Below, piece after piece: positions 43,275-55,447 of a stretch of 64,000 bases of DNA. Positions within the stretch are counted from its first letter, which is position 1; each line of letters begins with the position of its first letter. Under the pieces are notes generated by a model. The model worked only from the letters and a program-made list of their open reading frames with translations, ran no database searches and had not been told where the DNA came from. This DNA is from Siderastrea radians (Eukaryota; Cnidaria; Anthozoa; Scleractinia; Rhizangiidae), in the NCBI GenBank assembly GCA_964017195.1, contig OZ024887.1, positions 67,074,228-67,138,227 on the forward strand, read 5' to 3'. A program made the position numbers and the translations under genes.

Positions 43275-45249
43275 TATTTCCAATTATTCTCTCAACTCCG
43301 ACAGAAACACGGTATCTCCTTCTTTTTGAAAACGCTTTAAATTAACCTGTAGAAAATAGTTTACCGTGTCTGGACAAAGTTATACAAACTTGACATAGCT
43401 TTTAACTAAAAGTAACACGCATTAACGTACTGAAGCTTGTTTTCTGATCATTATTTTCATTCATAAATGTTAAGATGTCACTGCACCAGAGCCACCTCCG
43501 ATACCAGTGAATCCTGGGATGGCCTTTGGTGAGTAAAACCGTGTGCATGAATAGTTAACGATTTTTGTGAGTATCTGAGCAATTAAAACCTTGAAATTTT
43601 CTTATGAAAACAGTTTTTGAATTAAGGAATGTTCTTTATTCTTAATCTTTTTTCTTCGCAATGTTAAAACATCAATTCTTTGAATTTAGCCAGTTTCATA
43701 ATTAACAAGAAACCCTGGTGATCTTAATCTATTTGCTAACATCCTTTTTCCAACTGCAGGAGAGTGTGGCAGGTCTTCGGTTCCTCAGGGCCGAGTTATT
43801 GGGGGGCACAGATGCGCAGCACGGATCATGGCCCTGGCAAGTTGGCCTGTACGCCGGAGATGACGATTCTAAGTTCTTCTGTGGGGGCTCCCTCATTAGA
43901 CCGGATTGGGTCCTTACAGCTGCGCACTGTATCAACCCAAAGCTGCAGTGACCGGCTATCGGGTCCGCCTAGGAGATTGGCATCGCTTTCATTATGATAG
44001 TACTGAACAGGTCCGCAATGCGTCCAAGGTCACGGTGCATTCACAGTATCATTACCCATCTCCTATCAACAACGACATTGCCTTGATCAAGCTTGAGCGC
44101 CCGGTGGTGTTAAACAGTCACGTGAATACCATCTGTCTTCCGCAGCGAGGTGTCAGTGCTCCATTAGACAGCGTTTTTTATATAACAGGTGAGCGTGGAC
44201 TCTCCCTGATCTATAGCCAAAGTGAGGTCTCTTATCGTTGGGGGGAAAATATGAGGAGTCTGTACGTAGGCTACTATCTGTGTCGTAAGAAAAATTTCAC
44301 TAATTTTTAGGGAGCAGCCTCCTTTACTGGTGAAACGATAAGTCGTTCATCATTTCATGTGCAGCCGATTTCCTTTTTGTATGCAGCATAGGGTTTTTGG
44401 ATCAAAACTGATTCGCTAGTCTTGTTATTCAATGACTCATGACTCATGACTGGATATTAAAGTCCCTATACAATACACCAAACACCCAAAAATGAAAGTG
44501 TTATGCTATCAAAAGAATAAAAGCGTTTTATGATAGTCATGATACGTTAATGCTTTTGGCTGGTTCTAAAAGAACTAGGGCTTGATTGCCTGAAAATACA
44601 TTGGTTCTTGAAAGGTGTTTTACCTACAAAACATCTTATTGGCATACGTGACCCTTTAAGTAAACTTTCAATCAGTGTCACAAAAGCTAAAGGACGTAAA
44701 TTTGTTTCCTCTCTAGAGTGGGGTAAAGTAAAACATCCGGGAGGCTCCTACCACAAGCTCTAACAGGCCAGGCTTCCGCTCGTCTCCAATGCTGAATGCT
44801 CGGCAAAGCTCGCCGCTTCATCCGTGGCAGGAAAACTACAAATTGCCCAGCAAATGGTCTGCGCTGGAGAACTGGACCCAAACCAGATGCAAGGTGGTTG
44901 TCATGGCGATAGTGGTGGCCCATTCGTCTGCAAGGACCAGACCTCCGGGAAGTTTTTCTTAGAGGGGGCTGTCAGCTGGGGTTCTTCAAATTGCAACTTT
45001 ATTCAAGAGAACAAACAGTACACAGTGTTTGTACGTGTCAGCGAGTTTCGTGATTGGATTGATCAGCAACTTGCGATAAATTAAACCTCGATGCTTACAG
45101 AGTAATCGTATTTACGTGGAATGGACAAAAGCAAAATACAAACCGGTGTAACACTTTAATTTTTCTTTTAACTTCTTCTCAGTTATATTTGCACTCGTAC
45201 AAGAATATATAGACTGTAAGGACTGTAAAAACTGATAGTTTTGAGCAAG

Positions 45250-45269
45250 AATAAACGGATTTGAATAAA
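45250..45269 (+). terminator. Poly-A signals of gene A
   Basis: AATAAA occurs at 45250-45255 and 45264-45269, about 165-185 bp after the stop codon. The same doublet is present in the duplicated exon flank and in gene B. Confidence 0.6.
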
Positions 45270-45646
45270 CTGTTATGTTTTATATTGTTGCGGGTGTGCG
45301 ATAACGGATATTAGCGTAAAATAATGCGCATATTTATACATGAGAAGAATTCAATCGAAAGGTTATGTGCACCTAAACCGTAGCCAAAGGTTACATATAA
45401 GTGTTTTTCTATTTCTTTTATTAAAAAGGTGTCCAAAACATAATGTCATGGCACATCTTACCTGCGTTCACATAATCTTCCTCGGGGGTGGAGGGGGAAT
45501 AATGAATAATGAATAACGAGTTAAAACAGCAAAGGAATAAGGAATATTAAGAGCTTGAACATCGGAATAATCAATAATTCAGCTCCTTTAAAGGTAATAG
45601 TAACTCCTGGATGATCTGTTTTCACTTAGGACTCCTGGGTGCAAAA

Positions 45647-46602
45647 AGGACGTAAATTTGTTTCCTCTCTAGAGTGGGGTAAAGTAAAACATCCGGGAGG
45701 CTCCTACCACAAGCTCTAACAGGCCAGGCTTCCGCTCGTCTCCAACGCTGAATGCTCGGCAAAGGTCGCCGCCTCACCCGTGCCAGGAAACTAAAAATTG
45801 CGCCACAAATGGTCTGCGCTGGAGAACTGGACCCAAACCAGATGCAAGGTGGTTGTCATGGCGATAGTGGTGGCCCATTCGTCTGCAAGGACCAGACCTC
45901 CGGGAAGTTTTTCTTAGAGGGGGCTGTCAGCTGGGGTTCTTCAAATTGCAACTTTATTCAAGAGAACAAACAGTACACAGTGTTTGTACGTGTCAGCGAG
46001 TTTCGTGATTGGATTGATCAGCAACTTGCGATAAATTAAACCTCGATGCTTACAGAGTAATCGTATTTACGTGGAATGGACAAAAGCAAAATACAAACCG
46101 GTGTAACACTTTTTCTTTTAACTTCTTCTCAGTTATATTTGCACTCGTACAAGAATATATAGACTGTAAGGACTGTAAAAACTGATAGTTTTGAGCAAGA
46201 ATAAACGGATTTGAATAAACTGTTATGTTTTATATTGTTGCGGGTGTGCGATAACGGATATTAGCGTAAAATAATGCGCATATTTATACATGAGCAGAAT
46301 TCAATCGAAAGGTTATGTGCACCTAAACCGTAGCCAAAGGTTACATATAAGTGTTTTTCTATTTCTTTTATTAAAAAGGTGTCCAAAACATAATGTCATG
46401 GCACATCTTACCTGCGTTCACATAATCTTCCTCGGGGGTGGAGGGGGAATAATGAATAATGAATAACGAGTTAAAACAGCAAAGGAATAAGGAATATTAA
46501 GAGCTTGAACATCGGAATAATCAATAATTCAGCTCCTTTAAAGGTAATAGTAACTCCTGGATGATCTGTTTTCACTTAGGACTCCTGGGTGCAAAAAGTC
46601 TT
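45647..46602 (+). repeat. Tandem duplication of gene A's last exon and 3' flank (956-bp period)
   Basis: The segment 44691-45646 (end of intron 4, exon 5, 3' flank) is repeated directly at 45647-46602. The junction, GCAAAAAG|GACGTAAATTTG, fuses the 3' flank to intron 4. The 3' flanks of the two copies are almost identical, indicating a recent event. Confidence 0.88.
45673..46039 (+). pseudogene. Duplicated protease exon 5 (orphan)
   Basis: A second copy of the 368-bp last exon, here 367 bp because one A is missing in GGAAACTA. It keeps the acceptor and the TAA nonsense codon at the position equivalent to 44761. Its first part matches gene A and its later part (AAGGTCGCCGC, ATTGCGCCACAAATGG) matches gene B, so it is a mosaic. 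The Ser-active-site motif GDSGGP and the C-terminus are intact in one frame, but no upstream exons accompany it. Confidence 0.85.
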
Positions 46603-48462
46603 TCCAGCTGACTTTCTCGTGATTGGTGCGTCTTTCATTAGCTATAGTATTCAGTTGTTTTAAGGGACGGACCACTTGATTTCATCCTGCCTTTACAATG
46701 AAAAAAATATCATGTGCAACAATAATGTCAAAAAAAATTCTTACCACATGAGTGGGCCGTAGACTGCCAGCAGTCGTCCTCCTACGTGCGAGTGGAAATG
46801 ATTGAATTATACAAAATAACGGGAAAAAGGGAAGGGATTGAGGAAATAGCACTGGGCAGATCTATCAATCAAAGTTATCCGATAAGCGTCAAAGGCGGCA
46901 AGTTTAAAGATCAAAGATTACTCAGCATTCTCTTTCTTCTTCTTCTTCTTCTTGTTTCTCCCCGCCTACGCTACTCGCGGCTTGCGAACCTCGCCGCTCG
47001 CGCACTTACAATTCCGTTTACTCTGGAAAAAGAATTTCAAGCTCGTGTCCTCAACATCACTCTGATGTCAGTGGTAATTATGAAATTGAACTAACTCAAA
47101 CTTCTAACACATTTTAAAATGCCTTCGATCACACACAAAATGCTTCTGGAACATCAAGAGGGAAATATCAAGTGAATTTTGGCAAGGAGAGCAAACCATA
47201 ATAAGTTTTCCATGATTTTTGCAAGATACAAGCTCAGGAATTGAAAACGTTCACTGAACGTTTTCGAGTTGTAATCCATTTTCATCTTGGCCATCCGTGG
47301 CCAAAGGCACTCAGTAACAGCTTCACTGAATTAGTATGGTGTCTGAACAAGAAATTGGTCATTATTTTTAGGTTTTCATATATGTTACTATTGGCTTTTC
47401 AGTTGGGTTAAACGTGTGCAAAATCCTCGTGATACTGCCCCTTTAAAAGACAGTTGATATATCGAATTTACTGTCATTTGTCATTCCTTACAAGTGGCTC
47501 ATTTTATCTGTAAACATTTTCACCAACTTCAACATCCATTTTCAAAAAAAAAACAACTGCCATTTTCACAACTTCAACTTCCGTTTTCTAAAAATCAAAC
47601 TTCAGAAAACAAATTATTAAAGTTTTGAGCTAAAAGTCTGCAAGCTGACTCCATCCGTGCGAAACTGTTTAATTAGCTGCCGTTGTTCTAATTAACTGAC
47701 ATTATTCATTTTCCTTTTCACGCTTTACCTGCTATATATTCTGTCAACTAATTAAACCCTGAGTTTCTGTACTGATGAAGTATGCTTGCATCGGGGGCTT
47801 GCATCCGTGCGAATCTGTTTAATTAGCTGACGTTGTTCTGATTAACTGACATTGCTCATTTTCTTTTTCACGCTTAAACTGCTATATATTCTATATCAAG
47901 ACTTTAATAATTTACTTTTGATAATGGCGACTAGATGACGCCGAAACGTCATATTCCTGCGTTAATATTTCTTTTAAAATGTTTTTCGACATCTTCTATA
48001 TTCAAAAACCAACTTCCATTTTCACAACTTCAACTTCCATTTCCAAAAAAACAAACTTCTATTTTCACAACTTTAACTTACATTAAAAACCAAACTTCCA
48101 TTTTTTTTTTTTACTTTTGAACTGAATATGTGGTATGCTATCTCTAATATTAAAACCCAACAGATACTAATCTCTTCTGGGTTTTGATATATTTGGGACT
48201 TTATGATCGGGCTTATTATTTATAGCTTAACGAGTAAACGTAGTCACATGAAGGGAAGCTCAAGGCTAAAGGCAATGAATGAATGCACAGGCCATGTGAC
48301 CGGATGAATGGCCACAAAACAAACGAACGAAAGTAGGGAATGAACGAACGGACAAAATTACGTTTGAACGAACGAACAAACCCAACAATCGAACGAGCGA
48401 AATGCCAGCCAAACTAACGGAAAATGACCAATGGCACGAACAAACGCCCGCAAACCCGGCTA
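46603..48462. repeat. A-B spacer, segmental duplicate of 56003-57862
   Basis: Near-identical to the region after gene B. It contains a (CTT)n stretch, repeated CAACTTCAACTTCCATTTTC motifs, the CCATCCGTGCGAAACTG module pair at 47650-47890, a GATGACGCCGAAACGTC motif near 47935, and a degenerate GAAC-rich tract at 48310-48400. The open frame at 46786-47094 is preserved in the duplicate (56193-56501) only because the copies are young. Confidence 0.75.
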
Positions 48463-48471
48463 CCCAACAAA

Positions 48472-49803
48472 CATCCTCGGAGACCCAGGGGCAGCTAGTC
48501 GGGACGACGGGATTTTCATGGGCGAAAGTTTACAACAAGAGCGGGAGTGCCCCTGGGCACTTACTCTTACCGAACGAGTTCCAGAAGCGTTTGAAATCCC
48601 GCCTTCTGATTGGCCAGAAAAATTTTTTTCTGGCCAATCAGCGAAGAGGAACAGCTGGGCGACTCTCATGTCTTCTTACACGAGGTTGTTTTCGTCATCA
48701 ATCGCCGTAGTAGCGTGGCCCGTTCAACGGGAACATTTTTGAGGAGAGCTTCAGAAAAAAAATAATAAATAAACGAAGTCGAGAAAATCGCAAACTATAA
48801 CGTGGCCGCAAGAAAACAAACACTCACAGGGAATTTTTCACGGCGGACTTATCGACGGTAACGCAAATTTTTAGAGCTAGCGACTTCCCCTTTCTCCAAT
48901 GTAACTAATTATTTGTCCTTCTTCGTTGATCTTCGTCTGAAACTTTCCATCTCTGATGCAAGGGCCACGCAACTATGTTGATCGAGCGTGTCATGTCACG
49001 TACTAGAGAGAACTAGTTCTCTCTAGTACGTGACATGACCTCGCATCAACCGTTAAGCAGAAAATCGCCCAGATCGGCCTCCAGAAGCTCGGAAAAGCAA
49101 TAAAAACACAGCAAACACACAGCAGGTAATGTTTTTGAAATGTATTTCCATTTTAATGCATTTTCAGCGGAAAACCGCCAATTATTTTCGATCGAATTTC
49201 AGCTCCATACAAACACTCATATTACGCTTTGGGCAAAACTGTGGTTCCCACGCTCGATCGACATAGTTGCGTGGCCCGTGCATCGGAGAGTTTCAGACGT
49301 AGTTCAACGAACAAGGAGAAATAATTAGTAGCATCGTTTACTCGAGTAGCTATAAGCCTCATGCAACACTTGAGAAAGGGGAGTCGTTAGCTCTAAAAGT
49401 TTACGATACCTTCGATAAGTCCTTCGTGAAAAATCCCGCTGAGTGTTTTTTTTCTTCCGGCCACGTTGTAGTTTGCGATTTCTTCGACTTCGTTTATTTA
49501 TTTAGTGTTAATTTTTTTTTCTGAAGCTCTCCTCAAAAATGTTCCCGTTGAACGGGCCACGCTACTACGGCGATTGATGAGGAAAACAACCTCGTGTAAG
49601 AAGACATGAGAGTCGCCCGGCTGTTCCTCTTCGCTGATTGGCCAGAAAAAAATTTTTCTGGCCAATCAGAAGGCGGGATTTCAAACGCTTCTGGAACTCG
49701 TTCGGTAAGAGTAAGTGCCCAGGGGCACTCCCGCTCTTGTTGTAAACTTTCGCCCATGAAAATCCCGTCGTCCCGACTAGCTGCCCCTGGGTCTCCGAGG
49801 ATG
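48472..49803. mobile_element. 1.33-kb hairpin Mutator-like element with 9-bp TSD
   Basis: The arms begin CATCCTCGGAGACCC at both ends and remain reverse-complementary for roughly 550 bp. The target duplication CCCAACAAA is perfect (48463-48471 and 49804-49812). The sister copy of this locus (57871 region) has a single CCCAACAAA and no element, an exact empty site. Near the centre (49000-49045) is a second perfect palindrome around GAGAGAACTAGTTCTCTC. There is no transposase, so this is a non-autonomous long-TIR element of the Mutator type. Confidence 0.92.
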
Positions 49804-50287
49804 CCCAACAAATGGCTGAAATATACCTAGTATCCCTTTTCGAAACGAAGAAAAAGCGGTGCCTGTTTGGTTCAGAATATAGAGGAGCGCTTCTGGCTTG
49901 GCTTTAAATACAGTAATACTCGATTTGATAATGACAGTGAAAGAAAACTGAAAAAATTGGTAGATTAATTGCGTATTAGCTTTTTAACAACTACTAAAGT
50001 GAGCTCACCAAAACTTAAAGTTAGATACCGCATAGAACTGATAATGAGTAAAACGTTTAGGCCGCTCAGAAGCTCTGTTATTCTCGTCAGGGACACAGTG
50101 AACAGACCTGGTAGAGAGTTATAAAACGCAACTGAAATAGTGAAACGCGCGGAAGGAAAAGTTTAACGTAAACAACGGGGAGAAATTCTAAATTATCCGT
50201 TTTAGGGTGAAACTCTCTGACCACACGTCTCAAACTTTTTGATTTTTGAAATACGGTGGTATGCTGTCTCTAACATTAAAACCCAAA

Positions 50288-50366
50288 ATTATTAATTATT
50301 ATTATTATTATTATATATATATATATTATATTATATATTATATTATATATTATATTATTATTATAT
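50288..50366. repeat. AT-rich microsatellite expansion
   Basis: A run of TTA and TATATTA repeats sits within AAACCCA...ATCTCTTCTGGGTTT. The duplicate locus near 58345 has only AAGAGATATT here, so the array expanded in this copy after the duplication. Confidence 0.9.
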
Positions 50367-50879
50367 TAATCTCTTCTGGGTTTTATCTGTCAGCTCAGGC
50401 GCGTAGAGCCAGCTGCGCCCAGTAAATTTTCATGATTTTGCCAAGGAGAGCAAACCATAATAAGTTTTGAATGATTTTTGCAAGACACAAGCACAGAAAT
50501 TGAAAACGTTCGCCAAACATTTATTTAATTTCAAGTTGTGACCCATTTTCACTTCACTAAATCAGTATGGTGTGCGAAAAAGAAATTGGCCATTATTTTT
50601 AGGTTTATATATATGTTACTATTGGCTTTTCAGTGGGATTAAACGTGAGCAAAGTCCTCGTGATACTGCCTCTTTAAAAGTAAGAGAGGAGACAGTTGAT
50701 TTATCGAATTTACTGTAATTTGTCATTCCTTACAGGTGGCTGATTTTATCTGTAAACATTTTCGCCAACTTCAACTTCCATTTTCAAAAAGAACAAACTT
50801 CCATTTTCACAACTTCAACTTCCATTTTCTAAAAATCAAACTTCAAAAAACAAAGTATTAAAGTTTTGAGTTAGAATAG

Positions 50880-51262
50880 ATATCAGTTTAAGTGCGAATA
50901 AGAAAATGAATAATGCCAGTTAATTAGAACAATGTCAGCTAATTAAACAGTTTCGCACGGATGGAGTCTGCTTGCAGACCGGCCATCCGTGCGAAACTGT
51001 GAAATTGTTTAATATCATTATTGTTTAATGTCACTAATTGTTTTAAACTATTTAATGCCAGCTAATTAAACCGTTTCGCACGGATGGAGTCTGCTTGCTG
51101 AATGCAAACTCTCCATCCGTGCGAAACTGTTTAATTAGCTGACATTCTTCTAATTAACTGACATTATTCATTTTCTTTTTCACAGTTTAAGTGTAAAAAA
51201 GAAAATAAATAATGTCAGTTAATTAGAACAATGTCAGCTAATTAAACCAGTTTCGCACGGAT
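50880..51262. repeat. Alternating-orientation CCATCCGTGCGAAAC modules
   Basis: A ~75-base module (GTCAGTTAATTAGAACAATG, AGCTAATTAAAC, GTTTCGCACGGATGG) occurs several times in both orientations, creating nested hairpins. The sister locus at 58880-58960 has a single module, so this is a local amplification. Two modules also lie at 47650-47890 and in its duplicate at 57055-57300. Confidence 0.75.
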
Positions 51263-51888
51263 GGAGTGCGCTTAACGAACTGTTTTATATTCTAACTCAG
51301 AACTTTAATTATTTGCTTTTGATAATGGCGACAGGACGACGCCGAAACGTCATGTTCTTGCCTTGATATTTCTTTTAAAATGTTTTTCCACATCTTCTTT
51401 ATTCAAAAAACAAACTTCCATTCTCAAAAAAAACAAAAACAAAAACAAAAAACAAACAAACAATCAACCTTCCATTTTCACAACTTCAACTTCCACTTAA
51501 AAAACTTCTATTTTCACAACTTCAACTTCCATTTTCATAAAAGCAAACCTCCATTTTACATCAAGTTCAATGTCCCTTTGAATTTCTATAACATACTATA
51601 AACTTCACAATGTCAATTTCTTTGTTCAGGCCCGGGACAAAGAACAAAAGAAATAAAAAGTTTATTTCCTAATTAACTGTGTCCATTTCTCTAGCATACA
51701 AAAGTCCATTTAGCTTCTCTGAAACACCCGCCTTGTTTACATTCTCAGTGCACGCAATGTTTCAGCAGGCAAATGTTCACACTTTATTTTCTGAAAGCTT
51801 TTTTTTTTCTAATATGTCTACTCTCACCTCATAACTATGAAAAACAATGTTGCATAAGCAGCTGATTCATCAGGGGCAATACGATGAG

Positions 51889-51896
51889 CATAAAAG
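51889..51896 (+). promoter_or_regulatory. TATA-like box of gene B
   Basis: CATAAAAG, 82 bp before the ATG at 51978, is in the promoter block shared with genes A and C. Confidence 0.5.
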
Positions 51897-51977
51897 GCAC
51901 TGCATCTCTATCAGTTTCGGCCTCGTTTTTCACGATTACTTGCGGTAACTAACTGCCTGACACATTAACAGCTCACC

Positions 51978-54900
51978 ATGTTGTGCTTTGTCGTAAGTTT
52001 ACTGTCGCTTTTTTCTGTGACCTGGGGTAAGTTAACTCAATATTTTGTGCTTTAAAACTTAGATTTAGTATCGAATTTGGATTGTAGGGCAATCATGATC
52101 AGGGCAAAGGTCTTCTCTTGTTCTGATTACTTAGCCAACTGAGCATATTTCTTTCTTCAGAAAAGAATAAAAAGAACCTTTTGGCGTTTAAATGGTAACA
52201 GCGCACTAGTCATACAGGTCAACCACGTGAGCGATTCGCTTTGACGAAGGGCCTAACGGGGTCGAAACGTCAGCTTTGGCATTCCTTTACGATGGCCAAT
52301 TTACCCTATCAACTCAGTCGATAAATCTGTATTTTTGTGTTTCACTTTCCCACCGACGCAGCAACACAGTTTCTTGTGTTAGTAATTAACTAACTCCTTT
52401 ATTTATTCATTCCCAGTGTTTTTCTTTTTTCCCAAAAATTGAATTCTTTAGAGTAGATCACCGATTTACACGTTAATTAGATTTGTGTGTTTAAGTGCTT
52501 ACGTCATCAGTCAGTTTAGACAGGCTTAAGACCTGATTTATGGCCAAGATGGCATATGCAGACTCAGCGCCCAGTTTACACAGGCACGCAACGACGTAAT
52601 CATGAATGCAGTAGGAACACCATAGAGTAAAGGTGTATGGCATACGCACTGTGGTGCAGCCGCCTGGTTTACACAGTAACAACGTTATCATAAGCACAAG
52701 CACAAGAAAAGGGATTTTCCTTTTTTGCTTGCAGTTATCCTTGCGTTTTTGCTTCTTAGAGCCGGTTTACACGTAGGTTTCTTAGACCCGCGGCTCAAAC
52801 GTCGCACTTTCGTCGTGTCGAACTCATTTGAAACAGAAGATAATTAGGCGGCTTCTTTTGATCCAACTGAGTTCGACACGACGAAAGCGCGAGGTTTGAA
52901 CTGGGTCTTAGATGGTCATGCTTGTGCTAATGTTTGAGTCATTCGTTATACCAGGCCTTAGCGTTTGCTTTTTCCTTTTCGCTTTCAGCTTGTCAGGATA
53001 CACTGGGAGATCCAACTATTTGCCTGGTCCTTGATGTTTTGGGACTTTGCTACCACCCTGATTTCTTTAACGTAATGAAGGAACACTGTGAAAAAACATG
53101 CGATCTCTGCGGTGAGTATTGTAGAGCGAAACGTTTGATTTTTACTATATTTCTGTTGACGAGTGGGTATTTGCGGTTTTTTGTAGACGAAACGATTATT
53201 TTTGGGATTATTAAAAAGTGATCAGAAATCAAAATTATATTATTAAAAGTTTCGCGTGTAAAGAAGGACAATAATCCAAAAAGGCCACTTGTTTTCGCAT
53301 GGGGTTTATTTTGGTTACATTTCTGCGCATCGTTCAAAACGTTTGCAAGAATTAATCAAACTACAACACAGAAAGAAAATGTTCAGGTATTACGCAGTAA
53401 GACAATAAATATTTAATGTGGTAATGTACCCTTCCTTTCCTACTTTTGATCATTCATAATGCATCTGTGGTTGCCAATAAACTCCCTTTTTTGCGGAGGA
53501 AGGCCTGGAAGAGGGGAAGATCTGAAGGTTGGACTTTGTCCGTAGTTTCATTTGTTCATAGCTGTACGTAATCAAATTTTGGGAGCATTTCCCTCAAATT
53601 TTCACGGCGATTTTCTCGCAGTTTTTAGCGGCTTTAATTCTCGGCATGGTTTAAGTCACAAATATAAAGCGGTTCTTTTAAACTAAGAAAACCTGCTAAT
53701 TCTAGTTCTTCTCTCAAACTCCACTGACCGAAACACGGAGAAAATAATTTCTCCATCTCTTAGAAAACGCCGAAAATTAACTTATGGAAAACAGTTTACC
53801 GTGCCTCGACCAAATTATACAAAGTTGACACAGCTTTTATCCAATCGACCCGCCAATTAATTTACTGAAGCTTGCTTTCCTGATCATTATTTTCATTCAT
53901 GAATGTTTAGATGTAACTGCGCCAGAACCACCTCCGATACCAGTGAATCCTGGGATGGCCTTGGGTGAGTAAAACTGTGTGCATGGATAGTTGGTTTTGA
54001 TTTGTGACTATCTAAGCCAAAAAAAATTTTGAATAAAAAAATTTTGAATAAAAGAATTTTTTTTTCTTTACCAGTTTCACAATTAACAAGGAACCCTGGT
54101 GGTCTTAATCTATTTGTTAACATCCTTTTTCCAACTGTAGGAGAGTGTGGCAGATCTTCGGTTCCTCAGGGCCGAGTTATTGGGGGCACAGATGCGCGGC
54201 ACGGATCATGGCCCTGGCAGGTAGGCCTGTACAACGGAGATCGCGATACCGCCTTCAACTGTGGAGGCTCCCTCATTAGACCGGATTGGGTCCTTACAGC
54301 TGCGCACTGCGTCAACGCATCGCTGCCAGTGACTACCTATCGGGTCCGCTTAGGAGACTGGAATCGCTATTATTATGATGGCACCGAACAGGTTCGCAAA
54401 GCGTCCAAGGTCATTGTGCATTCTCAGTATAATTACCCAGTTCGTTACAACAACGATATTGCCTTGATCAAGCTTGAGCGCCCGGTGGTGTTAAACAGTC
54501 ACGTGAATACCATCTGTCTTCCGCAGCAAGGTGACAGTGCTCCTTTAGACAGCGTATGTTATATAACAGGTGAGCGTGGACTCTCCCTGATCTATAGCCA
54601 AAGTGAGGTCTCTTATCTTTGGGGGGAAATATGAGGAGTCTGTACGTTGGTTGTCTGTGCCATTAGAAAACCTTCACTAATAATTTTTAGGGAGCAATCT
54701 CTCTCACTGGTGAGACGATACTGCGTCCATCACTTCATGTGCAGCCGATGTTCTCCGTTGTGTGCCGCCTTTGGTTTTAAAAGGATGATTTGCTAGGGTC
54801 ATAATTCAAAGTCAGAGTCATAATTCTAAATGGAAGTCACCAATCTACACTAAACTTCTAAACTGAATGTGCTTTGTTACCAAAAGAACTAAAAACGCTT

Positions 54901-55447
54901 TGTTGTACATTGCTTCCTTGGGTCGGATCAGACCATCAAGGACTTGTTTGCTCGAAAAATACAGTTGTTCTTCAACGGTGTTTTAACCTATAAAACATCT
55001 ATTGGGCAATGTTGTTCATTTTAGTGAACGTTGAACCAGAAGGCTCCTTGCTAAAGCACGTGATTTGTTTCCTCTCTAGGGTGGGGTAAAGTAAAATTTC
55101 TGGGAGCCGAGTACCACAAGCTCCAACAGGCCAGGCTCCCGCTCGTCTCCAATGCTGAATGCTCGGCAAAGGTCGCCGCTTCACCCGTGGCAGGAAAACT
55201 AAAAATTACGCCACAAATGGTCTGCGCTGGAGAACTGGACCCAAACCAGATGCAAGGTGGTTGTCATGGCGATAGTGGTGGCCCATTCGTCTGCAAGGAC
55301 CAGACCTCCGGGAAGTTTTTCTTAGAGGGGGCTGTCAGCTGGGGTTCTTCAAATTGCAACTTTATTCAAGAGAACAAACAGTACACAGTGTTTGTACGTG
55401 TCAGCGAGTTTCGTGATTGGATTGATCAGCAACTTGCGATAAATTAA
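51978..55447 (+). CDS. Protease gene B: secreted ShK-domain chymotrypsin-like serine protease (340 aa)
   Basis: The exons are 51978-52026, 52989-53111, 53911-53964, 54141-54569 and 55080-55447. All introns are GT-AG and phase 1, totalling 1023 nt. The signal peptide is MLCFVVSLLSLFSVTWG. Residues ~17-57 form an ShK domain with six Cys (ACQD...MKEHCEKTCDLC). A Pro-rich linker (EPPPIPVNPG) follows, then the catalytic domain starting after GR at VIGGTDA, the expected zymogen cleavage site. The triad is His in LTAAHC, Asp in NNDIALIKL and Ser in HGDSGGP. Ten catalytic-domain cysteines fit the 1-122, 42-58, 136-201, 168-182 and 191-220 pairs. Position 189 is Gly, not Asp, so chymotrypsin/elastase-like specificity is more likely than trypsin-like. 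It probably digests extracellular protein, for example in gastrodermal secretion; that role is inference. Confidence 0.93.
52195..52400 (+). repeat. Penelope-type 3' end repeat in intron 1 of gene B
   Basis: Contains ATTCGCTTTGACGAAGGGCC, GGTCGAAACGTCAGCTTTGG, ATGGCCAATTTACCCTATCA and CACCGACGCAGCAACACAG. It is almost identical to the copy in gene C intron 1 and diverged from that in gene A. Confidence 0.55.
52785..52907. mobile_element. Harbinger-like MITE in intron 1 of gene B
   Basis: The arms GACCCGCGGCTCAAAC...CGCACTTTCGTCGTGTCGAA and their near-complement ...TTCGACACGACGAAAGCGCG...GGGTC bound a 123-bp hairpin flanked by TTA on both sides (52782-52784, 52908-52910). A 3-bp TTA duplication is the PIF/Harbinger signature. 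Gene A lacks it and gene C has it at the same place. Confidence 0.75.

Larger units (their letters stand above)
41109..45084 (+). pseudogene. Protease gene A: ShK-domain chymotrypsin-like, disrupted
   Basis: Exons 41109-41157 (signal peptide), 42481-42594 (ShK domain, six Cys, CQDIL...MKKYCEKTCNLC), 43475-43528 (Pro-rich linker), 43760-44188 and 44717-45084 (catalytic halves) match genes B and C in phase and splice sites. The defects are: an extra G at 43801-43806 (six Gs where B and C have five) shifts the frame at IGG and leads to TGA at 43861; a base lost near 43946 shifts it back; the codon for the conserved Cys of DSVCYITG is Phe; and CAA became TAA at 44761. His, Asp and Ser catalytic motifs are still legible in their respective frames. 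The predicted unrevised product is a 106-residue secreted ShK peptide with a short protease-derived tail. Confidence 0.88.
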
